A stretch of 64,000 nucleotides of DNA from assembly GCA_014529385.2 (NCBI GenBank), contig CM043966.1, positions 100,669,587 to 100,733,586 of the forward strand. Direction: 5' to 3'. This document shows positions 1 through 9,763 of this stretch, piece after piece (the stretch's first letter is position 1; every line of letters starts with the position of its first letter). The stretch is from Adiantum capillus-veneris. Taxonomy: Eukaryota > Streptophyta > Polypodiopsida > Polypodiales > Pteridaceae. The position numbers and the translations under genes are program-made. Under the pieces are notes generated by a model. The model was given only the letters and a program-made list of their open reading frames with translations. It ran no database searches and had not been told where the DNA came from.

Positions 1-1358
1 GCAGTCGTATGGATAGTGTTATTGTACGCATACTCTACAAGAGGTAAGTACTTCTCCCATTGGACACATTGATCTACTTCTGTAACATAAATATTGAGTA
101 GATCGAGATTCGTAAGGTTGGCTATTTCACTTTGGCCATCCATTTGTGGGTGATAGGCCGAAGAGAAATTCAATATTGTACCTAGATTTTCAAGGAGACC
201 TTTCCAAAAATTAGTAGTCATTCTAGGATCTCTATCCGACACTAGTGATGTTGGCAAGCCATGGTGTTTTAAAATTTGGGATATGAAGAGGGTTGCCATT
301 TGGTGTGCCTTGATATTATTTTTGACATGTATAAAGTGTGCTTGTTTGCTAAACGTGTCAACTATCGTCCATATTCCGGTATTCCCATGGATAGACTTGG
401 GCAATCCAAAGATAAAATCCATGGATATGCTCTCCCATGGTGAATTAGGAATTGGCAATGGCTGGAGTAATCCAGGTTGCATCCCCCTATCATACTTGGT
501 CTTTTGGCATACCACACATTTGGAAACATACTCTTGTATGTCCACTTTCATGGTAGGCCAATAGAAATACGTCTCTACTCCTCGAAGAGTAGGTTGAATG
601 GGACTCATATTTTACTTTCTTTCGAAGAGAGTGAGTAACACATAGCCAATTTTCATGGAGAAGATAACCATCCTGCAAAGTGAATGGTTCTTCTTTCTTC
701 CCTAAGGCAAGGGATGAAATTACATCTTTAAAATCGGGGTCAGTAGCATATTCATCTATCATGGAAGATAGATCATTGTGATGGTTGCTATGGACACCGC
801 ATTGGACCTTGGTCATCGTGATAGTTCATCATCTACTTGATTGTGCTTGCCCCAACAATGTGAGAAATATGAAAATTGAATTGCAAAAGAAAATTTGTCC
901 ACCTCATGTGTTTGTCAGAGAGCTTGGTTTGCGTCATGAAGTACTTAGACTTTGGTGATCCGTTTGTAGGATGAATGGAGTCCCCAAAAGGTGGTGCTTC
1001 CATGTATCAAGGGCATGTAGGACAGCTAGTAGCTCCTTTTTGTAGATGCCCAAGACACGCTCATTGGAATTGAGTCTTCAACTCTCATATGCTATAGCAT
1101 GCCCTTCTTAAAGCAAGACTGCTCCAAGGAAATCTCCATAAGCATCACATTGGACCTCAATGGTTTTGAGATGTCGGGAAGTGTAAGCACAGGTTGAGAG
1201 GTAAGCTTTTCCTTAAGCTTATCAAAAGAATTTTGCTCCTTGGTAGACCATACATACTTAACATTCTTTTTTGTCAAGTCATGTAATAGTCCCGCTATTT
1301 GGGAGAACTTAGCTATGAAGCGTCTATAGTATACACACATACCAATAAAGCTTCGTAG
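1..1358 (-). pseudogene. Gypsy element A: RNase H and integrase fragment
   Basis: Reading the minus strand from 1358 down gives the end of a Ty3/gypsy reverse transcriptase (motif FIGMCVYYRRF, 1300-1358), the RNase H region (about 820-1290, with TDHQSLKY-like sequence near 960) and integrase (1-816). The integrase shows DTFSKQAHF and YAYNNTIHT type core motifs, broken by frameshifts. The 5' part of the same gene resumes at 12339, so element B split it. The sequence closely resembles the pol of element C (36410-39742), so A and C are one family. The integrase runs off the left edge of the window. It is certainly not functional. Gypsy family membership is secure; the clade is inferred only. Confidence 0.85.
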
Positions 1359-3935
1359 TGAGGCGGTCCGGGGCGGGCAACAAGAAGAGCAGCCTCTAAA
1401 CACCCTTTGAGGCTCCCGTGCTGCTCAAATGGGGCCGAGGCAAGCACAATCAGAGACAACAACAACCCACAGCAAGAAACCAAACAAGAAAAGGGGCACC
1501 ACCTAGTTGTAGATGCGAACTAGGACGCACGTGATATCTCCTTGTATTCAAACGCACAAAGAGAGGGGAATGCAAGATAGCCACACACACCAAACACAAA
1601 CATTCACCACGCCAGAGAGAGGTAAAGAGCATAAATCAACTTGAGTAACTCAGTCTTAGCCTTAAAGACTAGATGCAGACAAAGCTTGATGAGAAATAGA
1701 GAGACAACACAAAACTTGACCTTGTTGCCAATAGACAAATTGTCTTAGGGTCACGGGAGCCCTCTCACCGAGCACCCTCTTACAATTGACTTTTTAGGCA
1801 AATAATTCAACAAGCCCTCAAACCACCAAGCATGAAATGGCACAACAAACTTCAAGGACAATATACCTTCAACCACTTGATGATCCAACTTATCAAGTCA
1901 ATTTGGAGAGAAGAGTCGTAGTTGCAGCATACAATTGTACCCAAAACTATGAATCTTATTTATGGACAAGAGTAGGCTACAAGTGTGATTGCAGAGTATA
2001 GTATCACTCCACTCCTCTAGATGGCATAACTAACTTCACGCTGCTCCATGCATCTATGTGTAGTGATGGAATAGAGCACTCACAATGCACACACTCTACA
2101 CAACTAGGCTTGAAGAGTGGTGTGTTATGTTGAGAATGGTGTGGTGTAGTGTGATCATGTGATGATTTACAAGGGAGATAAGGGCTCTATTTATAGGTTT
2201 TAGAAGCCCCGATTAGGATTAGACCTAATCAAATTTATTTGAAGAAATCAAAGATTATACATATTTTTATTTTTTTAAATGAGGGTGGGTCTCTCTTGTC
2301 CTTTGAGTCACATGGATGTGGGCTCAAGGGAAGAGAATTATTGAGGATGAAAGGAGAGAGGGATTGAGTGAATAATTTGGGAGTGCCTACTCTACTAGGG
2401 GGTGCATTTTACAATAAGGTTAGTGGTTAGTAGTTAGTAATTATCACTACAAAATATTTACAAAATCATTCACCAAATGGTGAGATATATGATGAGAAAA
2501 GTTAGAGAAGGGATGAGCTTGTAAAGAGAGGTTGAAGCTTTGGAGAAATTGACATTCACCTCTTTACAGCACCGGTAGAAGAAGCGGTCAGCATGGCGAA
2601 GTAGCGCGTGTCGATGAAGCTATGTTATCCTCAAACCTTGGAAAATTCATGATAAAAGCCTTCATTTGCAGAGGTTAACCTTGGATTTTTGCTGATTTTT
2701 TGAAGTTCTTTACAAAGCTGAAGAGGGTATGGTAATATGGACATATATGTAGAGAGAAAGGGGGACACATAGGGTGTAGAAATGGAGGATGAAGGCTATA
2801 GAGGTGTGAGAGAAGTGGAAATGGTGAAGAGGGTGAATTAGGACATGGGAGTTGCAGGTTTGGGAGTGGGAAGGAGAGGGAGGAGTGTGTAAGAGTGAGT
2901 AGGTGTGTGGAAGGGTGAGAGAAATAGGAAGATTTTTTGGGTGTATGAGGTGGCAGTTTTGAAGTCGGCCATAAATTTAATGTAAAATCTCCTTTGACTT
3001 CAAAATTTCTGAAAACATTATGGAAAATACTTCAGCTCATGAGCTACGTTTTGTCTTTTGGAAGTATCCTCAAATTCGGATGATAAGAAGGTGCCAAAAT
3101 TCGAGCAAAAAGCTGTCCATACAGCACCTAATAAAGCTTGAAGTGGGCCACTATTTGATTCTTTTTCCTTTGTAGTCTTCCAAGTGAGCCCCCCATACAT
3201 CAACCATGACATGATATTTCCAAGGAGCTCGCACACATGTATGGTATAGGATAGTATCAAATATAATATATACTTGTGGGGTAAAAAGATAGGCTAACTA
3301 GTCATGAAAAATGGACACATGGGATGCATGGTGGCAAAAAATATATAAAATAAAAGGAGGAAAATCATGAGGGAAGGGACCCTTAGTTATTCCCTACTTT
3401 GAGTAATTCATGGAATTTATTTGAAGATAAAATCTATGTACTTGTGAATATTTAACTGGGAGGGATGGAGAAAAATATAACGGAGCCGATAAGGTTATTG
3501 GTGATTTTTACAATGAAGTCACATAAAGGTTTTTCAAGGCGTGTGTGAGTTGGGCTTAAGGGATAGAATGATAGTAAAATATGTATAGGAAATGACACGC
3601 GATGGAAGCTAGCATACTTAGGCCTGATAACGCACACCTAGGAATATATATTTACATAAATACAAATTTTTTTTTGAAAAAAACCCTTTATACTTAGGTC
3701 CTTTATTTGATAAAAAATATTTACATGTAAAGAGGACCGTAATATTATAATTTTATTTTTTTGGTCTCCTAGCCCAATGACTCGCTCAATGATTTAATTA
3801 AAAAATGGGATAAAAACCCTAAACACACGCACACTATTTGCAATGAAAAAGCGAGCCTAGTCATTGTGCTAGGGTATTTTTGTGGGGTGAAGTGACTTCT
3901 TAAAATATTTTATGAGAGCCGAAAAACGGCTATCA
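1359..3935 (-). repeat. 3' LTR of element B
   Basis: This 2577-bp copy matches 9764-12338 end to end with scattered substitutions. On the minus strand it begins TGATAGCC after a purine-rich tract and ends CCTCA at 1359. A TATA-type sequence (TATAAATA on the minus strand) lies at 2188-2195. Open frames inside it, such as one at 1450-1632 that recurs at 9855-10037, are simply duplicated with the LTR and are not taken as genes. Confidence 0.93.
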
Positions 3936-3949
3936 TTTAGCCCTCCTTT
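3936..3949 (-). other. Polypurine tract of element B
   Basis: On the minus strand the purine-rich run AAAGGAGGGCTAAA directly precedes the 3' LTR start TGATAGCC. This is the expected site for plus-strand priming. Confidence 0.7.
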
Positions 3950-3963
3950 AGATGATGGTACAT

Positions 3964-5330
3964 TCATGTACCATCAAAAGGCATATCTTCCAATGAGAGT
4001 GTTTGTCGATCCTTCGTGATATTTGGTGGCTTAGTTGAATCTTCATCTTGTAGTACCAAGATCAAAGACTTACATGGTATTGTAGTTGTTCCATGATCTT
4101 GTAGATCCTCTGGTAGAACTCGACTCAAGTAAGGCTTTAATCGATACCCATTCACCTTCTTGGGGTGCTCCTTGCCATCCAAATCCATGAGTTGATAGTA
4201 GCTAGAGTTGAAGGTCTTCTTGACAATGTATGGTCCCTGCCATCTTGTATTGAACTTCACATCAAAGCGATTGTCAAGGTGATTATCGTACCTTAGTACC
4301 AAATCTCCTTCCTTGATCCCTTTGTCTTTTACCTTTTTGTCGAGCTTGTCCTTTATTTGAGTAGCCTTTCTTTTATAGCACTCATAAGCCGCCTCCCGTT
4401 TCCATTCTAGTTCTGCGAGGGTGAGAAGTCGATCTTCCCATGCTGCTTCTTCTCCTTGTGCCACCTTTCCATGAAGTCGCATTGTTGGAATGTTGAGCTC
4501 GATGGGTTGCAAAGCTTCTTGACCATAGACTAGGTGGAAGGGTGTGAACTCTGTCGCTTCCTTGTAGGTAGTTCGATAGGCCCACATTGCTCCATCCAAA
4601 AAGTCATCCCATAGCTTTGTCTTGTTCTTTACCATCTTTCGGATGATTCCTGCAATGATGCCATTAGCCTTCTCTACCAAACCATTTGATTGAGGATAGT
4701 AGGGTGTGCTATGCCGATGTAGAATGTGAAGCTCATTACAAACTTCTGTGAGCAAGCCCTTCCTAAATCCTGGACCATTATCAGAAATGATCTCCAAAGG
4801 TGTGCCAAATCTGCAACAAATGTGAGTGTACACAAACTTGCTAACTGTCCTCTCATTCACTCTTGCCACACTTTGAGCTTCTACCCACCTAGTCATGTAG
4901 TCTATGGCCACCAAGATATACAATTTTCCATTTTTAGTCCTAGGCAATGGACCCATAGCATCAATGCCCCATTTTTCAAACGGACCATTTGCAAGGACTA
5001 ACTGACGTGGACCATGTAACAGACGCTTGTTTCCATTAATCTGACAATTGTGGCAGCTTCTACACCAATGTTGAACATCAATGTGCAAGCTTGGCCAAAC
5101 ATACCCGGCAAGCAAAATATTTTTTGCAGTGAGTTCCTGTGCAAAATGACCACCACACGTTTCCTCATGCAAACCTTCAAGAATGGGTGGAATCTCCTTG
5201 GTTGTCGGTATTCTCCTGCAAACTTGATCTTTTCCTCTTTGGTATAGGGTACCTTCCAAAAACAAATACGAACTCGCCTTCTTAATGAGCCTCCTCTTTT
5301 GAGCCTTTGTGAAGCCCTCTGGAAACTCAC
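3964..5330 (-). pseudogene. Integrase of element B
   Basis: The 433-residue open frame 3964-5265 is a full integrase. It has a zinc-binding HHCC module (HEETCGGH, then CRSCHNC), a catalytic core with D in WGIDAMGP, D in IISDNGPGF and E in NGLVEKANG, and a C-terminal GPYIV/KVNGYRLKPY segment. Sequence upstream to 5330 continues the link from RNase H, interrupted by stops. The core itself looks undamaged, so this domain decayed last. It would act on the element's own cDNA in the nucleus. It lies in the same order and strand as the rest of pol, directly before the polypurine tract. Confidence 0.9.
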
Positions 5331-5492
5331 CTTCTAAATGTAGCTCACAATGGGAGCCAATGACTCCATCCCCAGGTACCTTGGTTGCTTAATCACTGTT
5401 GCTGCCATGATGACCTGCACTTCACCTTCAACACATGCAACTGCTTTTTGGGCAAGCAAATCAACATCTTCATTTTGTTTCCTAGTAATATG

Positions 5493-6327
5493 TTACAATT
5501 GTACTTCTTCAAATTTATTGAAGAGTTTACGGATGGCATGAACCTTTTGCCTTAGCCTTTCATTCTTACAAGCCCAAATACCTAGAATTTGCTTCACAAT
5601 GAGGAGTGCATCCCCTTTTACCATGAGACGTTGTATACCTTGGCCAATGCACATCTTCAAACCATGAAGTAGTGTGTCGTATTCTGCTTCATTGTTGCTA
5701 GTTGAACCTGGTAGATTGACCTTCTCTTTCATGACCACCTCTCCACTTGGGTTGAGCAATACTAGCCCTCCCCCTGCTTTTCCTGTGACTCGTCAAAAAG
5801 CTCCATCAAAGAACAAGGTAAAAGCATTAGGAATACTTTTAGGTGGTGGCAATGGTAGGGTCTTTACCTCAGGCACCTTAATCTCCTTCTCATTTACCCT
5901 ATAAGTAAGGATCCCTGCCAATTGTACACGCACACTATCTTCTACTTTGAAAGAGTATTGAAACTCTTGCAACTCCAAACAAATTTTCTGCAGTGAGAAA
6001 TACAAAAGATTTTGGTAGCAAGTAGGATCTAAACTTTCTCACCGCAAACATGAGAGAAAGAATCATGAGTTCTGCCTCCGTGTAACCTCTCTCCAAGGCA
6101 TTCATGACCCTACTAGCAAAGTAGATGGGTCGCATCCTGGTACTGTGGGGATCTTGTTGTAGTAACACAGCACCAATTGTTTCCTTCCCAACACTAGAGC
6201 TAACAAAGAATGTGTACTCCCAACAAGGAGGCATGAGTGTTGGTAGCTCTGACAAAATGACTTTAATGTTACAAAAGTAATCTTCCAGCTCATCAGACCA
6301 TGCAAATTCTACTTGTTGTGTCAACTT
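5493..6327 (-). pseudogene. Two tandem RNase H domains of element B (RT-linked and archaeal-type)
   Basis: Frames on the minus strand give first an RT-linked RNase H (5935-6327: FVSSSVGKETIGAVLLQQD, ALERGYTEAELM) and then a separate archaeal-type RNase H (5493-5880). The second keeps its four acidic residues: D in TLFFDGAF, E in SNNEAEYDTL, D in VKGDALLIVKQ and D in NEDVDLLAQ, the last beyond a stop. The dual arrangement is a known hallmark of the Tat lineage of Ty3/gypsy. Frame changes near 5990 and 5800 and stops near 6327 and 5492 break the reading frame. Confidence 0.85.
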
Positions 6328-8112
6328 TTACAAAGGATGAAGCAACTCCGAAGCTAAGTGAATAAAGCGTGACATATACTTCACCTTTTGAATAAATGAG
6401 ATGACCTCTTTGAGATTCTTGGGTGATGGGAGCTCAATAAGAGCCTTTGCCTTTGAAGGATCCACCTCAATGCCTTTATAGGAAACCTTGTGACCAAGCA
6501 AGATCACTTCATCCTCACCTATGTGACATTTGTCGGGGTTGATTTGACCTCCCATGTCATAGAGCTTCTTTAAACCTTCTTCTACCCTTTGTAGATGCAA
6601 TGATTTTGAGCTATAAATGCAGAAATCATCAATGAACACCCTAATTGAATTTCCAAAGAATGCTTGAAACACCATGTTCATGAAACGTTGGAATGTTGCA
6701 GGAGCATTTGTCAGACCAAATGGCATGACTCTAAAAGCATAACAACCCCAAGGAGTGTAAAAGGTTGTTTTCAATTGATCTTCCAATGCGATACCTATTT
6801 GAAAGTAACCTGAGTAGCCATCACACACAGTGTACTTCTCATGACCAGCTACCTCATTTAGTGTCTCATCCTGAAATGGGAGGGGAAAGTGATCTCTTTT
6901 TGGTGCCTCATTGAGCGGACGATAATCCACACACACCCTCCACTTGCCATTTTTCTTAGGAGTGACAACAACGGGAGAGACCCACTCTGAATTCTCCACT
7001 GGATAAATGAAACCTGCTGCTAGAAGCTTTCTTACCTCCTTGAGTAAAGCCTGCTCCTTGATGACTCCTAGCCTTCGTAGCTTTTGAGCCTTAGGTGTGG
7101 CCTCTGGATTCAACTCAATTTTGTGTTGAACAACATCTACTCCACGCACATCGGTGTAGTCTTTAGCAAAAATCTTAGGAAATTTCCTTAACACACCTTT
7201 GAACTCCTCTCTTTCATCCTTTGTAAGTGTTGTAGACAACATACCTTCTAGCATTCCTTCATCTTGCACAATTTGGTTCTCTTGAGTACCTACCTCTTCC
7301 AAACCTCGAGAAGAGGTCTCTTGGTTGTTTGGATTAAACCTTACCCCCATGACTTCGATGGAAGACTCCTCTTCAGTAATTCTGCCGCTACTTTCTCCTT
7401 CTGAAGTGCTATCAGTCCAGCCTTCCTCCGTCTCACTTTGAGATGATTCTTCATGGAGCTCTTGGTGTTGCTCCTTCATATCAAAGACAACCTTCTTATG
7501 ATTGTCATTCCTGCAAATTATCTTTCCACTCTCCCAATCCTGCAAAGCTCGCATTTTCATTAGCCATGGTCTCCCTAGGATAAATGGGTAACCATTTCCT
7601 TTGGTAGACATGACATAGAAATCCACTGCCTTCTTAATGCCAAAGGCCTCCACAAAAACATTTTTACAAATGCCTACACACCTAGCCTTGCTATTGTTTG
7701 CCATCTTGACTTTAATTTCAGGTGTCTCATGGATGTGCATGCCTAGTTTTTGCATGAGCCCCTCTGTCATGATGCAAATTTGTGCACCCCCATCCACTAG
7801 ACCTTTCCTAACCAATCTTCCCTTGATGTAACAATCTAGCATAGGTGTAATATCCTCATTCATTTCAGCATGTGCAATTTTTACAACAGGAACACTCTCT
7901 TTTATCTTTCGCCTAGTGCTAACTGCCTTCGTTAAATCCCTCCTAACTTGTGGGCATAATGCAAGAAACTGAGGCCATGAGATATCAGGACCCTTACCTC
8001 TCATGTCTTCCAATAGGTTGTATGGAGCCATACCATGTCCAAGAGAGAAGTCTTGGAGGTTGATACGACGTCGAGTCCTTTTAGCGTCCTTGGTCTCCTT
8101 TGCCTTCTTTTC
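6328..8112 (-). pseudogene. Protease and reverse transcriptase of element B
   Basis: The 567-residue stretch 6328-8031 holds a retropepsin-like domain (DGGAQ near residue 80, ILGRPWLMK near residue 150) and a full RT (CVDYRPLN, DGYSGYFQI, MPFGLTNAPATFQ, and FIDD as the active-site box). An acidic, Ser-rich linker separates them. It ends at a TAA that cuts RT from RNase H. It is in the same frame as gag, separated only by a TGA at 8113-8115, so a Gag-Pol fusion would need readthrough or was broken by one mutation. Enzymatic motifs are otherwise well kept. Confidence 0.9.
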
Positions 8113-9168
8113 TCATCCATGGTCACTTTGTGATGTAACCCCTTGTTTCTCCTTACCTTTTCCTCGGCCACGCTTAATGCCATTTGCTTCCATGTCAACC
8201 TCTCTTGAATTTTTCACCTCTACCACATGCACATTTGGGTCTGGCAAAGGTGGAACTCCTTCTACCCCTTGTGGAGGTGGTCTTGGTCCATTTGGTCTTT
8301 GTAGAAGCCTTGGTTGTTGACCAGTTCCTTCACCTGCATTCATCACTGGGTAATTCAAGTTAGGTCTCCCTGGCTCCCCACGGGGCCAAGGACAATTATA
8401 CATCCCATGTCCAGACTCTCCGCAATTCCAACATTGTAAGACTCTCTTAGGTCGTGGATCTTGCTCTTCAGACTTCTTTGCTTGTCCTTTTGGACCTACA
8501 GCTTGTGCAAGGTGAATTGACAGGCTGCTTAAAGATTCATTTAACTTCTCAATCACTTCCGCCGTTACCTCAGGAAGCTCCCTAGATGTTGATGCTTGTG
8601 ACTTACCTTTGGGTCTCAAACCTTCTATTGGAACCTCTCCCCTTAAGCACTTGAGTTTTCTATATTTCTCAGCAGCCCTAGTTTCAGCTGCATCAAAGGT
8701 AGCAAGTGCACCCGCCTCAACTTTTACCTTAAGGTGAGGAAAGAGTCCGGCTATGAACCTCTCCTTCTTTAGGAACTCTGTACCATCACCAGGGTTAGCA
8801 ACATTTCTCACCCATACAGCCCAAAGACGTAGAAACTCTTGCTTGTACAAGTAGTAGTCATCTAAGTCTTTTTGCTTATGAGAAACAATGTCTTGCCATA
8901 GTTTTTGAGTGTTTTGGGGATCAAAGAAGTATTTCTTGAAACGATTCAAAAGTTCTGTGTAATTCCCCTTAACTTCCTCAGGCAAAGAGTCAAACCAAGT
9001 GCTAGCATCTTTCCTAAGGACCACCTCAAACATTTCTATACGTTCTTGATCAGTTACTATCCTCTTGATACGGCAAGACATCTTGAAATTCGCCAAAAAT
9101 AATTCTGCATCCTCTCCAGGCTCTCCAAAGAAAAGAGGATATCCAGACATTTGGCGTTGGCTCTCCAT
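8113..9168 (-). CDS. Gag of element B
   Basis: The frame encodes a 351-residue Gag from the ATG at 9168 (the frame is open a little further upstream but without an ATG). The N-terminal two thirds is the helical retrotransposon gag domain (WFDSLPEE, FKKYFFDPQ, FIAGLFPHL). A zinc knuckle CWNCGESGHGMYNC (CX2CX4HX4C) lies near residues 246-259. A proline-rich and then Lys/Arg-rich tail follows. Gag would form the cytoplasmic particle and bind element RNA. Its stop, TGA at 8113-8115, is in frame with protease. Confidence 0.9.
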   Translation of the reverse strand: MESQRQMSGYPLFFGEPGEDAELFLANFKMSCRIKRIVTDQERIEMFEVVLRKDASTWFDSLPEEVKGNYTELLNRFKKYFFDPQNTQKLWQDIVSHKQKDLDDYYLYKQEFLRLWAVWVRNVANPGDGTEFLKKERFIAGLFPHLKVKVEAGALATFDAAETRAAEKYRKLKCLRGEVPIEGLRPKGKSQASTSRELPEVTAEVIEKLNESLSSLSIHLAQAVGPKGQAKKSEEQDPRPKRVLQCWNCGESGHGMYNCPWPRGEPGRPNLNYPVMNAGEGTGQQPRLLQRPNGPRPPPQGVEGVPPLPDPNVHVVEVKNSREVDMEANGIKRGRGKGKEKQGVTSQSDHG

Positions 9169-9235
9169 TGAATTGATTCCAAAGTGACACACGTTTTTGT
9201 TTTTTTCAATAATATTTTCTAAATTGCAATCTATT

Positions 9236-9454
9236 CTACAACAAAATAAAAATATTCACATCAAATGACCTATGATAATCAATAAGAGGTAGGATGACAG
9301 GGTTTGGTGACGCGAGAATTTCTCCTACTCTTTGGGCACCAAACATGAACACCATACGCTCTTGAAAATGGATTTTTTTACTAATTGCAATGTTTACTCT
9401 AATGTGTGGAGTGAAATGGAAGGGGAAAACCTCTATTCCTGGGCCATTATCCAT
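9236..9454 (-). CDS. Leader small ORF 2 of element B (72 aa)
   Basis: This ATG-to-stop frame lies just upstream of gag. Its C-terminal half (residues about 30-72) is related to the neighbouring frame 9476-9688. It contains NPVILPLIDY and DVNIFILL. Nothing marks it as a known domain. The conservation of an open frame in both duplicates is the only reason to list it; it may be non-coding leader sequence. Confidence 0.3.
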   Translation of the reverse strand: MDNGPGIEVFPFHFTPHIRVNIAISKKIHFQERMVFMFGAQRVGEILASPNPVILPLIDYHRSFDVNIFILL

Positions 9455-9475
9455 GGTCTATGCATGCATTAATTC

Positions 9476-9688
9476 TTAAAATAAAACAAAAATATAGACG
9501 TCCAGACTAAGGTCATACCTAATGAGAGGCAAAATAAAAGGATTCACTGAAGCGTTTATTTCAGCCAACCTACGAGGGCCCAAAATTCTACAAATTACTC
9601 GTTGAAATTGTAACTTAGTACTAACAATTATGTGCACCTTTTGCCTTGCAATGGGAATAAAAGGATCATACAAATTCTTGTGATTCAT
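9476..9688 (-). CDS. Leader small ORF 1 of element B (70 aa)
   Basis: This ATG-started frame is the first one after the primer site on the element's RNA. It has NPFILPLIRY and DVYIFVLF, matching the second small ORF downstream. It is basic in the middle and hydrophobic at the end. No signal peptide or known domain is evident. It could encode a short accessory peptide or be a chance frame in a duplicated leader. Confidence 0.3.
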   Translation of the reverse strand: MNHKNLYDPFIPIARQKVHIIVSTKLQFQRVICRILGPRRLAEINASVNPFILPLIRYDLSLDVYIFVLF

Positions 9689-9742
9689 GCAAGCTACTTG
9701 ATTATGCTAAAGGTTGAGCCTACATAAAACATACACAAGCCG

Positions 9743-9760
9743 TCCTCCGTGGGGGCACCA
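9743..9760 (-). other. Candidate primer binding site of element B
   Basis: On the minus strand TGGTGCCCCCACGGAGGA starts three bases after the LTR end. Position and the TGG start fit a tRNA primer site. I could not match it confidently to a particular tRNA. Confidence 0.5.
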
Positions 9761-9763
9761 ATT

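Larger units (their letters stand above)
9193..9763 (-). other. 5' leader of element B with two tandem related small ORFs
   Basis: The 570 bp between primer site and gag hold two ATG-started frames, 9236-9454 (72 residues) and 9476-9688 (70 residues). Their products align along most of their length with about 40% identity by eye, sharing NP.ILPLI and DV.IF near the C terminus. They look like an old tandem duplication of about 240 bp. Whether they are translated is unknown. No family is recognised. Confidence 0.6.

Noticed and set aside
1450-1632. 60-codon ORF present twice (also 9855-10037)
   Set aside because: It recurs only because it lies in the duplicated LTR of element B; no domain and no sign of selection.
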